Below are positions 1 through 8,381 of a stretch of 64,000 nucleotides of DNA, one piece after another. Each line of letters starts with the position of its first letter. Position 1 is the first letter of the stretch. The translations under genes and the position numbers were made by a program. Source of the DNA: Pseudomonas bubulae (GTDB lineage: Bacteria; Pseudomonadota; Gammaproteobacteria; Pseudomonadales; Pseudomonadaceae); contig NZ_UYJA01000006.1 of assembly GCF_900618535.1 (NCBI RefSeq), forward strand, positions 248,001 through 312,000. The letters run 5' to 3'. The notes beneath the pieces are model-generated. The model was not told the DNA's origin and ran no database searches. It saw only the letters and a list, made by a program, of their open reading frames with translations.

Positions 1-230
1 CTCAGCTCAACCCCGTAAAACGTCGCGGAAACCGCCGGTATTATCAGCGCCAAGATGTGCTGATGATCCGGCAGATTCGTGCGCTGCTTTATGACCAGGG
101 TTTCACCATTGGAGGTGCGCGCTTGCGGCTTTCCGGTGATGAAGCCAAAGATGACACCACGCAATACAAGCAGCTGATCCGCCAAACGATCTCCGAATTG
201 GAGGATGTCTTGCTGGTACTGAAGAAATAA
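1..230 (+). CDS. MerR-family transcriptional regulator (3' part)
   Basis: The open frame runs in from the left edge (first complete codon at 3) and ends with TAA at 228-230, giving 75 residues. It holds the end of a MerR-type winged helix (RRYYQRQDVLMIRQIRALLY) followed by the usual coiled dimerisation helix. In Pseudomonas a MerR-family gene after pheST-ihfA lies just before tRNA-Pro(GGG), which matches this context. The effector is not visible. Family confident; start is outside the window. Confidence 0.85.
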   Translation, partial: QLNPVKRRGNRRYYQRQDVLMIRQIRALLYDQGFTIGGARLRLSGDEAKDDTTQYKQLIRQTISELEDVLLVLKK

Positions 231-309
231 CCAAGGCATTTAAAATACTTTCGTATTTCAAAAGCTTAAGGTATATTTCTCAACGTTCTAGCAAGTTGTA
301 ACGCCTAGT

Positions 310-386
310 CGGGGCGTAGCGCAGTCCGGTAGCGCACTAGCATGGGGTGCTAGGGGTCGAGTGTTCGAATCACTCCGTCCCGACCA
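310..386 (+). tRNA. tRNA-Pro (anticodon GGG)
   Basis: A 77-nt cloverleaf with encoded CCA. Acceptor stem CGGGGCG pairs with CGTCCCG (one G-T). Anticodon stem CTAGC/GCTAG encloses loop ATGGGGT, giving anticodon GGG. The T-loop GTTCGAATC is canonical. Its 3' part is the attachment site of the prophage that follows, and integration leaves the gene intact. Confidence 0.96.
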
Positions 387-404
387 TATTATTCAATGAC
401 TTAG
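342..404 (+). repeat. attL (tRNA-Pro 3' end)
   Basis: 49 bp (342-390) are identical to 41094-41142. After one mismatch (391) another 13 bp match, to 404/41156. The core covers the anticodon loop through the CCA end, the usual crossover zone for tRNA-directed tyrosine integrases. Confidence 0.93.
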
Positions 405-425
405 CCACCTTCTCGGTGGCTTTTT
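404..425 (+). terminator. Rho-independent terminator after tRNA-Pro
   Basis: Stem GCCACC/GGTGGC with a short TTCTC loop, followed by TTTTT. It lies 18 nt past the tRNA, overlaps the end of the att repeat and faces the end of the convergent integrase gene. Confidence 0.75.
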
Positions 426-467
426 CATTTCTACCCTAGTGACTTTTCGAGTGACCTTGGGTTTCTG

Positions 468-1652
468 CTATCCCTGCCTCCTCTTCAGGATCGTCAGCGC
501 TGGTGCGCGTGAGTCGGTTACTGATACCTTGTTTGCAGCCTCAATCAGTTGGTCCAGCTCTGCCGCTGAGTAGTGACTGGTGATGCTGCCGTTCTTATGG
601 CCGAGCAAAGCTTTGCGATCCTCCTCCGTCACGCCTGCTGCACGCAGCCTTCTGCCAAAGGTGTGCTTCAGGTCGTGAATGCGGATCCGGGCGAAACCAT
701 CATGTGCCGGCCGCAAATACCTCTCCTGCCATTTCTTCGCCGCCCTGACCCTGGCCTTCTTCCAGGCTGAGTCATTCATGCGGTGAACCATCGTTTCATC
801 CCCGTCGCCGTCTGGTTTGCCAAAAGGGAAGACGTACAGCTTGTGCTGGCCTCGCTGCTTCTCAATGACCGACTTGGCCACCGTGTTGAGAATCACCAGG
901 CGCTCGTCGCGGTTCTTCACACCAGACCTTGCGCTTCGCCCGCCAAACCCGGCCGGAATCAAAAACACTGTGGTATCCAGCTCCGGTACCGCGATTTCCC
1001 AATCCCACTGAAGCTTGCAAACCTCCTGCTCCCGACACCCCGTATTGACCTTGAACATGGCCATGGTCTGCAGGTTTGGCGGCAGCTCAGCAAACAAGAT
1101 CGACTGCTCTTCCCAAGAAAGCGGGTAGGGCTTGCGACAGTTCGTCTTCTCATCCAGGAGCGAGATCATCGGCACAACATCGAGCCATGGTCTGCGCTCA
1201 TCATCACGCCATTTGCGCGCACACAAATTGAGAACCCTGATTGCCCGCTGAAGGGCAATATTGACCGTGCGATTCGTTACAGGCTTGCCCTCGGCAGGGT
1301 GCAGCTTGGAATGAATGTACGGTGCCAGGGAGTCGTCATCGATGTGCGTGATCGGCATGTCCCCAATGAACGGATCAAGCTGAGCCATATAGGTTGCAGA
1401 TATATGGATTGACGCTTGATCCTTCACTTCCAGCAAGAAGCGGGTAGCCGCTTCTCGCCACGTCCTTACCTTTTTGACACCGTAGACCTTTTCCTGTCGT
1501 AGCTTTTCCAGCAAGTGGATCAGGTACTGCTCTGCTTCTTGGCGGTCACAAGTTCCAGTACTCTCTTGAATTCGTTCTCCTCTGTACTTTTTGTCGATTT
1601 TCCAGATGCCGCTCGGCATTTTCTGGAGGCCGGTGATTGCTTTTTGGGCCAT
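468..1652 (-). CDS. int: Phage tyrosine-recombinase integrase
   Basis: 394 residues. N-terminal arm-binding and SAM-like core-binding parts precede a catalytic domain with R207 (in NTGCREQE), H326 (HDLKHTFGRRL, where K329 takes the usual second Arg position), H352 (LLGHK) and nucleophile Y361 (SHYS). It catalyses integration and excision at tRNA-Pro. The gene ends 64 nt from attL, as expected for a tRNA-directed integrase. Its first 44 codons overlap the upstream excisionase-like gene out of frame. A near-identical but 5'-truncated copy lies at 41218, outside attR. Confidence 0.95.
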   Translation of the reverse strand: MAQKAITGLQKMPSGIWKIDKKYRGERIQESTGTCDRQEAEQYLIHLLEKLRQEKVYGVKKVRTWREAATRFLLEVKDQASIHISATYMAQLDPFIGDMPITHIDDDSLAPYIHSKLHPAEGKPVTNRTVNIALQRAIRVLNLCARKWRDDERRPWLDVVPMISLLDEKTNCRKPYPLSWEEQSILFAELPPNLQTMAMFKVNTGCREQEVCKLQWDWEIAVPELDTTVFLIPAGFGGRSARSGVKNRDERLVILNTVAKSVIEKQRGQHKLYVFPFGKPDGDGDETMVHRMNDSAWKKARVRAAKKWQERYLRPAHDGFARIRIHDLKHTFGRRLRAAGVTEEDRKALLGHKNGSITSHYSAAELDQLIEAANKVSVTDSRAPALTILKRRQG

Positions 1653-1936
1653 GGCGTAGCTCCGTTATCTTTGCCTTGGCGCTCGCTGCGAGGCCGATTG
1701 TTGTCCTGATTGACTGCTTTTTCAATCAGCCTGCTTGCGATGTACGCATCTACCCACTCATCGAGCTCGATCCGGTCAAAGCCGACACCCTGGGTGCCGA
1801 TGCGGAATTCCCGGACGTGGGGCCTGACTGTTTTGTCGAATTCGCCACGGCACATGCCGAGGTAACCAGGTGCTTCGCCGGCGCGAAGAATGCGCGGCAG
1901 GTGCTGTCCGACCTTTGCTGCTGTTGCGTTTGCCAT
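1520..1936 (-). CDS. AlpA/excisionase-like DNA-binding protein
   Basis: 138 residues. The N-terminal half has a MerR/AlpA-type helix-turn-helix arrangement (residues about 20-65, including GYLGMCRGEFDKTVRPHVRE and FDRIELDEWVDAYI). The C-terminal half is basic and low-complexity. Position directly upstream of, and overlapping, the integrase fits an excisionase/directionality factor that may also regulate int. The 133-nt out-of-frame overlap suggests int is translated from within this message. Function is inferred from motif and place. Confidence 0.7.
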   Translation of the reverse strand: MANATAAKVGQHLPRILRAGEAPGYLGMCRGEFDKTVRPHVREFRIGTQGVGFDRIELDEWVDAYIASRLIEKAVNQDNNRPRSERQGKDNGATPWPKKQSPASRKCRAASGKSTKSTEENEFKRVLELVTAKKQSST

Positions 1937-1971
1937 AAATTACCTCTGCGCCAAAAGCGCTATGCATTTGG

Positions 1972-2352
1972 CTAGGGCTTTGCGGGAAACCATTCGGTGT
2001 CATATTCGAGCTGAGTTACCCGAATTGGCGTAATAGACGGCACCACCTGGGTGAACGTGTGCACAGAAAAAGGCTTCTCGTTGAAGTGCGTAGCCTCTTT
2101 GATGAATCTCTCTTTGTAGATTCGCAACAGGTGCTCAGCGGCCGCGACGTAGCGTTCTTCCCTGTACCAGCCTTCGTTAATCGAGCCATTGCTTACGAGC
2201 CAGACCGTAAGCTTCGGAGACTCTTCGGCAGTTTTTATTCTCTCGGCCATCTGATCCCGTGCGTATCGCATCTGGTCCAGGGTAAGGGTCGCAACCCAAG
2301 CATCAGTTCCGATGCTTTGGGTGTGGCCGTATTCGCACTTAATTTCAGGCAT
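1972..2352 (-). CDS. Phage early protein of unknown function
   Basis: 126 residues, leftward, in line with the early genes upstream of the excisionase. A soluble mixed alpha/beta composition with several Trp and Tyr and an acidic middle; no motif I can name. It ends 36 nt before the excisionase start, so co-transcription is likely. Confidence 0.6.
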   Translation of the reverse strand: MPEIKCEYGHTQSIGTDAWVATLTLDQMRYARDQMAERIKTAEESPKLTVWLVSNGSINEGWYREERYVAAAEHLLRIYKERFIKEATHFNEKPFSVHTFTQVVPSITPIRVTQLEYDTEWFPAKP

Positions 2353-2368
2353 GACTTCGTCCTGGCCG

Positions 2369-2542
2369 CTATAACGGCAAACTTAGAAGGGGGAGGGGTT
2401 GCGGGGATTTCTTGCTGGTGCCTTTGGCGATCGCTTCGAGTTTCTCGGCCATGGCCCACATGTCGTTGTTGTCGCGGCGTGATACCACTGCGGAGCGTTG
2501 GACGTTACGGTTTGTCAGGATCTTGGCAGCCAGCAGGATCAG
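2369..2542 (-). CDS. Possible small phage protein, start unclear
   Basis: An open minus-strand frame with protein-like composition (AMAEKLEAIAKGTSKK near its end) and no ATG before the Met-Trp-Ala stretch. The same frame upstream reads WGEAVKRLIRRKIEA before a TGA, which suggests a longer gene broken by a nonsense change or two abutting genes. Weak call. Confidence 0.25.
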   Translation of the reverse strand: MILLAAKILTNRNVQRSAVVSRRDNNDMWAMAEKLEAIAKGTSKKSPQPLPLLSLPL

Positions 2543-2574
2543 TCAGGCCTCGATCTTGCGGCGGATGAGGCGCT

Positions 2575-2814
2575 TCACGGCTTCGCCCCATTCACTATGG
2601 TGAGTCCCTCTACAGTCTTGCTGTAAATGAACCTGAACTTCACCGGGTGCGCTGCTGCGATCGCACGTTGATTCTGTGTCGACAAGGTGCTGACTGGCTG
2701 GTAGACGGTTACCTGGCTTCCTGAATACTCCGGGCTACCCGCACTAGATGATGTATGTTGTTTGGTGCGATCGTAATAATTGTGTGGCAGTATGTTTTTA
2801 AGTGTGTCAATCAT
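2575..2814 (-). CDS. Possible phage protein, unknown
   Basis: A 79-residue frame from ATG at 2812-2814 (a TTG precedes it at 2817). No recognisable domain; rich in Ser, Thr and Gln. Its start lies only 11 bp from the divergent MltR-like gene, leaving no room for separate promoters, so it may not be expressed as drawn. Confidence 0.3.
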   Translation of the reverse strand: MIDTLKNILPHNYYDRTKQHTSSSAGSPEYSGSQVTVYQPVSTLSTQNQRAIAAAHPVKFRFIYSKTVEGLTIVNGAKP

Positions 2815-2825
2815 CAAGGTGTGAA

Positions 2826-3422
2826 ATGGACGAGGCTTGTATAGATTTAAATGTTAAAAGAGGATTTGATCTTTTTGATGAGTCGGATCGAGGGGCGGCG
2901 ATCGTAGGGGCTGCATTACTAGAAGATACCTTGGCAACATTACTCAAAGACAACATGTCTTCCGTCGCGATGTCGCAAAAGCAAGTCAGAGATATTTTCG
3001 ATCTGAGCGGGCCTCTTTCAAATTTCTCAGCAAAAATATCAATTGCATTTGCATTTGCATTTATAGATAAAGTTACTTTTAATGATCTTCAAATAGTCAG
3101 AAAAATCAGGAATAGCTTTGCCCATTCCGCAGGTAAACTTTCTTTTGCTGATGTGAGTATAGCGTCCCAAGTACAGAATATGTACTGTTTTAGATATGCT
3201 AAAGATCAACTTCCATTTTTTTCGTCTGAGTGTAAATTAATGGTTGATGAGCATGGCAGAAGCTATGGAGAGCTATTACCTTTTAGCAAGGCTGCATTCT
3301 CGATTGCGATTCAGCACTTGCAAACTCGGGTGATGTTTTCTTCAACAATACGTAAGATGAGGCAGGATGGGATTGAGCTACCTCTCAGATTCATTGTTTT
3401 CAAAGATATTTATGATTCCTAA
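2826..3422 (+). CDS. MltR-like family protein
   Basis: 198 residues from ATG 2826, preceded by AAGGTG at 2817-2822. The order RGFDLFDESDRGAAIVGAALLEDTL, then a Leu-rich segment, SGPLSNFSAKISIAFAF and VRKIRNSFAHS is the signature of the MltR (mannitol operon repressor-like) superfamily, helical proteins of poorly known role often found on mobile elements. It is AT-richer than its neighbours and transcribed against them, typical of a moron gene. No DNA-binding motif is visible, so repression is not assured. Confidence 0.7.
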   Translation: MDEACIDLNVKRGFDLFDESDRGAAIVGAALLEDTLATLLKDNMSSVAMSQKQVRDIFDLSGPLSNFSAKISIAFAFAFIDKVTFNDLQIVRKIRNSFAHSAGKLSFADVSIASQVQNMYCFRYAKDQLPFFSSECKLMVDEHGRSYGELLPFSKAAFSIAIQHLQTRVMFSSTIRKMRQDGIELPLRFIVFKDIYDS

Positions 3423-3736
3423 CTGAAGCTCTAATGGGTGCCATCCTTTACCATGGGGCGTCCGCCAGTTTCGGCGGTGCACTTGAATTCAATATGGGGA
3501 AAAACAATTTAGAAACTTAGGTATTTTCCGAAAAGTTGGTTGATAATGCGAGGTGGGAGTTGCATTCAAAACTTCCATTTAGCGCTTGGGTCTAACTAGT
3601 ATCCATTCCAAATTGGTAAATGAGATGTTTGGTGTGAATATATGGTGTGACTGCGCTCCTCTCGGTATGAGTATTGGTTAAAGGGGGGCGGTTGCACTCG
3701 CCCCCAGCAAGCTTTAGCCTGTATAAATCCGCTTGA
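3423..3736. other. 314 bp with no gene seen
   Basis: Moderately AT-rich DNA between the convergent MltR-like and DUF2303 genes. I see no convincing reading frame, RNA or strong terminator. Confidence 0.5.
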
Positions 3737-4549
3737 TTAAGCCGCAAAAGCTCCAAGCGTCAGCGGGGTCTCCGTACCAATCTGCGCATCGAGTACCGAC
3801 TTGAACTCTTGCGCGATTTCTTCCCTCTGAACTTCTTCACCGATCCAGCGCAGTTTCAGCATTGGCTGAGCACCGCTGGTGATGACGGATACGCGCAGGG
3901 TTATATCGCGCACGCTCAAGCCCTCGTAAGGCATTATGGAGAACACCAGCGAGGCGGGCAGAGTCTCTTTGCTGGTTGCTTCGATCTGGTCCATCGCGCT
4001 GCGACTGGTGCGGGTTTCGCTGACGGCGTGATCACTTTCCGATGAGGCTTTGATGGTGATCGTGCGTACCGCAGCGATAGCTTTGGCGATGCTCATTGTC
4101 TGGCCGGCTTCGTCAGTGGCGCTCAACGAGGCATTCCAGTCTTCGATCCAGTCACTCAGGTCTTTCTGCGACAGCGCGCGCCCAGGGATGCCCTGGACAG
4201 CCTTGTAACCTGCTGACGGCTTGAGACGCAGAACTGCGCGATCATCTGCGTGCCCGGGTGCAACGTTTGTGCCAAGGTTGAAGATCAGCGTGCAGGTCAT
4301 TTCGTCCTGATCGATAAAGCCTCGGGCGCCTTCAATAGCGCGTTCTTTGACGTAGGTACTGAAATCAATCAGAGAGTTAGTGGAAAGCACACCACGGAAG
4401 CGGCTGCGGCCCACCTGGTACTTTTCCAGATCAACCACTTTCACACCTTCAGGCAGGACGGCCGTTGGCGAGTAGGTCGACAGAGTTTTGCCAGCAGCCA
4501 AAAGGGCTGTGTCGGTGATTAGTTGAATTGCTTCTTGGCTTAGGGACAT
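3737..4549 (-). CDS. DUF2303 (YfdQ-like) phage protein
   Basis: 270 residues. The Gly/Ala start (SQEAIQLITDTALLAAG), a central RFRGVLSTNSLIDFSTYV stretch and a beta-rich C-terminus match the DUF2303/YfdQ family common in the early leftward arm of Pseudomonas and enteric prophages. Function is unknown. Next gene upstream is 25 bp away, so it is probably part of the leftward operon. Confidence 0.8.
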   Translation of the reverse strand: MSLSQEAIQLITDTALLAAGKTLSTYSPTAVLPEGVKVVDLEKYQVGRSRFRGVLSTNSLIDFSTYVKERAIEGARGFIDQDEMTCTLIFNLGTNVAPGHADDRAVLRLKPSAGYKAVQGIPGRALSQKDLSDWIEDWNASLSATDEAGQTMSIAKAIAAVRTITIKASSESDHAVSETRTSRSAMDQIEATSKETLPASLVFSIMPYEGLSVRDITLRVSVITSGAQPMLKLRWIGEEVQREEIAQEFKSVLDAQIGTETPLTLGAFAA

Positions 4550-4574
4550 GGTTCAAGCACCTGTGAGAGCGGGT

Positions 4575-4922
4575 TTAAGTGCGCGGGGTGATTGGGGCTT
4601 CTTCTCGGCTGAAAAGCTGGTCGTGCTTTTCAGGAAACATGGCGATGCTGCCGCCGGTACCGACATGCATAGGGGTATCGAGCCGGGTGTTTTCGCTGCG
4701 AGTTCCACGCTTTGTGGGAACCTTGTAATCCAACTTGTGATTGATCTTTACCTGGCTGGACTCGCCGATCTGGGTGAAGTCGAGGGTAATCACCAGCTTT
4801 CCAGCTTTGCCGTGGTCGACTACGCCTGCAGCTACTTCTGAGAGGGCATGGCCGATTTGGCTGATGAAAGCACCTCCATTGAGGTCTTCGAGAAACTGCG
4901 CGGTATCAGTAGGTTTGGACAT
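4575..4922 (-). CDS. Conserved phage early protein, unknown
   Basis: 115 residues with a beta-rich centre (LVITLDFTQIGESSQVKINH) and GTGGSIAMFP near the C-terminus. This gene is commonly paired with DUF2303 genes in Pseudomonas prophages. The pair may act together; no catalytic motif is visible. Confidence 0.65.
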   Translation of the reverse strand: MSKPTDTAQFLEDLNGGAFISQIGHALSEVAAGVVDHGKAGKLVITLDFTQIGESSQVKINHKLDYKVPTKRGTRSENTRLDTPMHVGTGGSIAMFPEKHDQLFSREEAPITPRT

Positions 4923-5013
4923 GGCTGTTGCTCCGGTCTGGCTTGGAGTCCGCTTGGCGGCAAGTGGTGTTGGGGCTGGCGAAGGCGTCGTTGCGCGGAT
5001 GCGCTGGCACGTT

Positions 5014-5361
5014 TCAAATGTGACTTCCGAAGAAGACGAACACGGTCAGCGTGATGCCAAAGCGCAAAGTCCAACTGCTCAGGAATTTTCCGAACCGCTT
5101 AACGTTGAACTGCGCTTCTTTTGCCTCCAGCTCACGAGCATGAGCAGTGGCATTGTTGTGTCCGAAGCGCTCGGCTACGACCACGCCAGTAGCCCGATTG
5201 ATCAGCGAGAAGGTGTTGTTCCCGCTTGGGCGCACGATGATCAGCGGTGCCAGTGGCGGCGGTTGTACACCGGGCTTTTGGTAGAACTCGGCCGTGGCCT
5301 GGTGGGCACGTGCGCGCAACCCGTCGAGAACGGTGATGCGCTGGGCGATTGATGGGTGCAT
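5014..5361 (-). CDS. Phage early protein, unknown
   Basis: 115 residues, leftward. A Pro-rich patch (QPPPLAPLIIV) precedes a beta segment, and the C-terminal 20 residues are hydrophobic (TLRFGITLTVFVFFG), a possible membrane anchor. No family recognised. Confidence 0.5.
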   Translation of the reverse strand: MHPSIAQRITVLDGLRARAHQATAEFYQKPGVQPPPLAPLIIVRPSGNNTFSLINRATGVVVAERFGHNNATAHARELEAKEAQFNVKRFGKFLSSWTLRFGITLTVFVFFGSHI

Positions 5362-5460
5362 GGTCGATCCTCGACAGGGTTACGGTTATTCGTCAGCACT
5401 CGTCACTGCGCTGTTTGCCGATGGGCGCGCAATCGAGTGCTGACGGATAAACCCAGGTAT

Positions 5461-5486
5461 TAAAAAGCCCAGTCGAAACCGGGCTG
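5461..5486 (-). terminator. Possible leftward terminator
   Basis: On the minus strand GCCCGGTTTCGACTGGGCTTTTTA forms an imperfect 6-bp hairpin with a T-run. It lies between the 73-aa and 115-aa early genes and would attenuate leftward transcription unless antiterminated. Confidence 0.5.
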
Positions 5487-5549
5487 TGTTGCACTCTTAA
5501 AACGCCACCGTATGTAAGAGCCTGGCTGTGCGGGCGTGCCCGTCTTTGT

Positions 5550-5771
5550 TTACTTGTGCATGGCGGAGTCCTCCGTTTTGGGCTTCAGTGGGGAAGGGGT
5601 GATGCAGGTGTCCAGCGTCTGCTGGGTTGGCGTCCGCATCGGTCTGTACTCAGGCGGGTTTATGCCGAAGATCAGACCGATACGGCCTGGTGCTGGGGAG
5701 TACCAGGGGGCTCGGGCAGTTAGCGACAGGCTGTCGTGGCGCTGGTTGATTCGATTAACCGACCAGATCAA
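5550..5771 (-). CDS. Small phage protein, unknown
   Basis: 73 residues from a TTG start that overlaps the end of the LuxR-type gene, a coupling typical of phage operons. Pro- and Thr-rich; no motif recognised. Modest confidence because the start codon is weak. Confidence 0.4.
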   Translation of the reverse strand: MIWSVNRINQRHDSLSLTARAPWYSPAPGRIGLIFGINPPEYRPMRTPTQQTLDTCITPSPLKPKTEDSAMHK

Positions 5772-6138
5772 ATGAGTCAGCGCGGCGTGCCATTCTCAGT
5801 TCGCCGCTCCGTCGCTCAGTTGGGCGACGATCACGGCGAGCTATCCCGCTGTCATCAAGACCCTGCATGGTCATCACTGCGACCAGTAGCAGGCAGAGCG
5901 GGGTGATGATCTGCCGTCGCATCGCTTCGGCGACCATCGCGCCCTGGCGGTGAACGCCGAGCTTGAACATGGCGCAGGCCAGTCGCTTGACCACTGTGCC
6001 CGGCGCAATGCCGAACGCTCTGGCGATTTCCTTCGCGGTCATGCCTTGTGCCACGGCAAGAAGAAATTGCAGTTCCCGCGGCGCAAGGCCTCGGCCGAGA
6101 TGGCCTTTCCATGCACCGTCTACGATTGTCGATTCCAT
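5755..6138 (-). CDS. LuxR-type HTH phage regulator
   Basis: 127 residues from ATG 6138 (an in-frame start at 6168 is also possible). The N-terminal half is a complete LuxR/GerE helix-turn-helix (LAPRELQFLLAVAQGMTAKEIARAFGIAPGTVVKRL); a hydrophobic segment (ITPLCLLLVAVMTM) and a basic tail follow. No sensor domain is present, so it is probably an effector-independent DNA-binding protein. It is the first gene of the leftward operon behind the CI operators at 6331-6370. Confidence 0.75.
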   Translation of the reverse strand: MESTIVDGAWKGHLGRGLAPRELQFLLAVAQGMTAKEIARAFGIAPGTVVKRLACAMFKLGVHRQGAMVAEAMRRQIITPLCLLLVAVMTMQGLDDSGIARRDRRPTERRSGELRMARRADSFDLVG

Positions 6139-6327
6139 GATGTTTACCCGGTTGTTTTCCCGATGCACCCGGCAAGCCAGGTGCAGCAGTGAAAGTGTCC
6201 GTTCTTAAAAGAGCTCTCATTACTGAGCCAGTCGATCCCCGTGAGGGGGCTGGGGTCAGGTTTCCCCCTGGCCGTGGTAGCCGGTGAGTCTCCGGCTTGT
6301 TGCCGGTGTGGTCCGGCGATGGCGCAA

Positions 6328-6370
6328 ACAATACCAATGGCAATATTAATTGTAAATGCCAATGGTAATA
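6328..6370 (-). promoter_or_regulatory. Leftward early promoter with two CI-type operators
   Basis: On the minus strand TTTACA (6356-6351), a 17-nt spacer and TATTGT (6333-6328) make a sigma70-like promoter. Two operator copies lie on it: ATACCAATGGCAAT (6331-6344) and TAAATGCCAATGGTAATA (6353-6370). The same motif occurs three times at 10374-10437 beside the repressor, so this is a plausible lambda PL/OL equivalent. Binding is inferred. Confidence 0.7.
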
Positions 6371-6388
6371 ATATTTTCGTTAGGCATG

Positions 6389-6413
6389 AAAAAACCCGCG
6401 CTTTGCGGGTTTC
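6389..6413 (-). terminator. Terminator insulating the leftward promoter
   Basis: Hairpin AACCCGC/GCGGGTT with a run of T on the minus strand. It would stop leftward transcripts from the SIR2/repressor side just before the operator-controlled promoter. Confidence 0.7.
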
Positions 6414-6470
6414 TATCTGGGTCAGATGAGAGCTTTCAGGTGCAGCGCCTGACGCTAGATGGGAGCAGAC

Positions 6471-6587
6471 TGTCCGAAAAGTGGGGATTTGCATTCCACT
6501 TGCCCACCCGTTTACATCGCAATTGACCACCCATTTGCATTCGACTTGACCAGTACATTGGATGACTTTGACCGGCAGAAATCGGCC
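6471..6587 (+). repeat. Left multi-unit end of the SIR2 cassette
   Basis: Starts TGTCCG and contains three imperfect units (TTGCATTCCACTTGCCCA, ATCGCAATTGACCACCC, TTGCATTCGACTTGACCA), then a GACCGGCAGAAATCGGCC block that recurs inverted near 8382-8400. Confidence 0.65.
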
Positions 6588-6892
6588 ATAAGCGGACATG
6601 GACAAGCGACCGCCGTCGGCCAGAAACAGACATTGCTGACTCGAGCGGTCCCTAAGCGTGATGGTGGCTGAATAACATTAGGTAGCCGATCAGAGGCCCA
6701 AGCGATTGGACTTGCCGCACCTGACCGACTGCGGTATATCCCCAAGAACGGTGACGATCATTGCTGCGATCGAGGGACTAGCTATATTGGGTCGTTTTCA
6801 GCCCGTGGTGGCGGACCGCTTTTGGCGATAATTTATAACTTCCAGGCTCTGAAGTATTTATGCATTATCCAGTCTTGCTAACATGATCTGAT

Positions 6893-7987
6893 TTACTGCA
6901 GGCTATTGATAAAAGACTTTGCGCCATCAAAACTAAATTTTATCTCCCGTTTGCCGAAAAATTTTGACCAGTGAGACATTAATTCTGCTCTATTTTCCAC
7001 GGAACGATAATCAACCACGTGAATTCTTGCACTTTTCCTTGTCATTCTCGATAGCAGTTGGCGCATTTCAAAATCAGCATAGGGTAATGAGTACCCTATA
7101 AATACAATTTCGTCCGCTTCCGAAATCTCTATACCAGCGTTTTGCCAGACAATCCTGTACTGCGGATTAGATAAATCCTTTAAGTAAGTTGGCATTATTA
7201 GATTTGGGGAAAGTTTGTGCCTGCCATGTTCTTCAGGAAAATTCTTATCGCAGTGTCGGCATGACGTGGAATTCTCAAAATTCCGCATGGCGTCTTTTTC
7301 AAAAAACTTAGCATACAGCCTTGCGCACCTTGGACATTGCAGCCAATTAAGAGACCCATGGAGCTTTAAGAGCTTCACATTGAACCCGCCTTGGCCAAGC
7401 TTTTCAAGCCCAGGAACAACCGTATCGTCGTTCTCGTCTCTAGAGCTTATATAGCAGCAGTAGTCTACTACCCCGTTGTAGTCATTGTTCGAGTGCAGTG
7501 ATTTGTAAATTGAGTTGTCGAGCAAGATGTCCCAGTTCGTACTTATTACGCTAACAGGATCTTTCCTCTTATACTCAACTCCTGCTCGGACTGAAGACTC
7601 TCTGGTCAAGTAGCTCGCAAAATGGTCTATATAGTCTTTAGTTTTTGTTGTTTCGTTTAGCAAAAGCTGTATTGTGCGCCCGACGACATAGAACACCGAT
7701 TCGCGGACTTTCATTATCTTGTCCAAGCTGATCCCTCTGAACTGCGAGCTTTCAGCCAGACACCGATCTAAAGGAGTAAAGATATCTTCAAGATCAATAT
7801 TTGAAAACATATCCTCAGAGATATTTAACTGCTGTTCAATGAAGCATGTAAATTCTTCAAATTTATTCTGTTCAAAGTTTGCGAGGTTTGATTTATGCAG
7901 TCTGAATGCCTCGCGTATAATAGCGGCTTGTGTCGGTGCACCTGCTTCGACAGAGAATCCTGCCCCTAAAATATATACGGTCTTCAT
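6893..7987 (-). CDS. SIR2-like domain protein (probable NAD+-dependent effector)
   Basis: 364 residues from ATG 7987 (an in-frame TTG at 8005 has no better ribosome site). Numbered from 8005, the NAD-binding loop is ILGAGFSVEAGAP (12-24), STNWD is 155-159, KLHGSLNW with catalytic-type His is 214-221, and CPRC (224-227) with CRHC (249-252) forms a zinc-binding pair. These are the hallmarks of stand-alone SIR2/SIR2_2 proteins, several of which deplete NAD+ in anti-phage defence. It is AT-rich against its surroundings and sits in transposon ends between the CI operators and the repressor, a known site for prophage-borne defence genes. NADase activity is inferred. Confidence 0.8.
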   Translation of the reverse strand: MKTVYILGAGFSVEAGAPTQAAIIREAFRLHKSNLANFEQNKFEEFTCFIEQQLNISEDMFSNIDLEDIFTPLDRCLAESSQFRGISLDKIMKVRESVFYVVGRTIQLLLNETTKTKDYIDHFASYLTRESSVRAGVEYKRKDPVSVISTNWDILLDNSIYKSLHSNNDYNGVVDYCCYISSRDENDDTVVPGLEKLGQGGFNVKLLKLHGSLNWLQCPRCARLYAKFFEKDAMRNFENSTSCRHCDKNFPEEHGRHKLSPNLIMPTYLKDLSNPQYRIVWQNAGIEISEADEIVFIGYSLPYADFEMRQLLSRMTRKSARIHVVDYRSVENRAELMSHWSKFFGKREIKFSFDGAKSFINSLQ

Positions 7988-8197
7988 GTTGTTTTTAATT
8001 CTCAATGTTAAGCATAGTCTATATTTTTTTCAAAAGGCTAAAGGGATGTTTACACTCCAAACCTGCCTTTTATGTTTTTCCTTACCGGCTGGCTATTTTT
8101 GTCGTCCGCCCCTATCCAGGATCCCATAGCCAATTCCATGTTAGATCTTGCCATTCCGCCGATATGATGTGAATCGCTCCAGGCCAGTAAGGCATCG

Positions 8198-8303
8198 TTA
8201 GGGATCCTCCGAACAAGTTTTTTTTCGTTAAAGGAGACTGCTGAAGCCCCCGGATTTATAGGGGGCGGATCAGCTCAAACCGACTTGTCCGGAGGATCCT
8301 TAG
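8198..8303. mobile_element. 98-bp IS5-family MITE with TTAG duplication
   Basis: Inverted termini GGATCCTCCGAACAAGT (left) and, read on the minus strand, GGATCCTCCGGACAAGT (right) are flanked by direct TTAG at 8198-8201 and 8300-8303. The 4-bp YTAR duplication is characteristic of IS5-group elements, and the termini match those of the IS5-family element at 38963. No coding capacity. It lies inside the SIR2 cassette. Confidence 0.8.
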
Positions 8304-8381
8304 GGGCGCAATGGGTCGAAAGCAGTCCTGCCTGAGCGACTCCTTCTGGCCGATTGCTGCCCCTCGTAAAGGGTAGCTTTG

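Noticed and set aside
783..1412. Long plus-strand frame antisense to the integrase
   Set aside because: No protein-family character; it is a shadow of the GC-rich integrase gene, whose catalytic motifs are clear.
5855..6343. 162-codon minus frame over the LuxR-type gene
   Set aside because: It conflicts with the clear LuxR helix-turn-helix frame and extends across the operator region.
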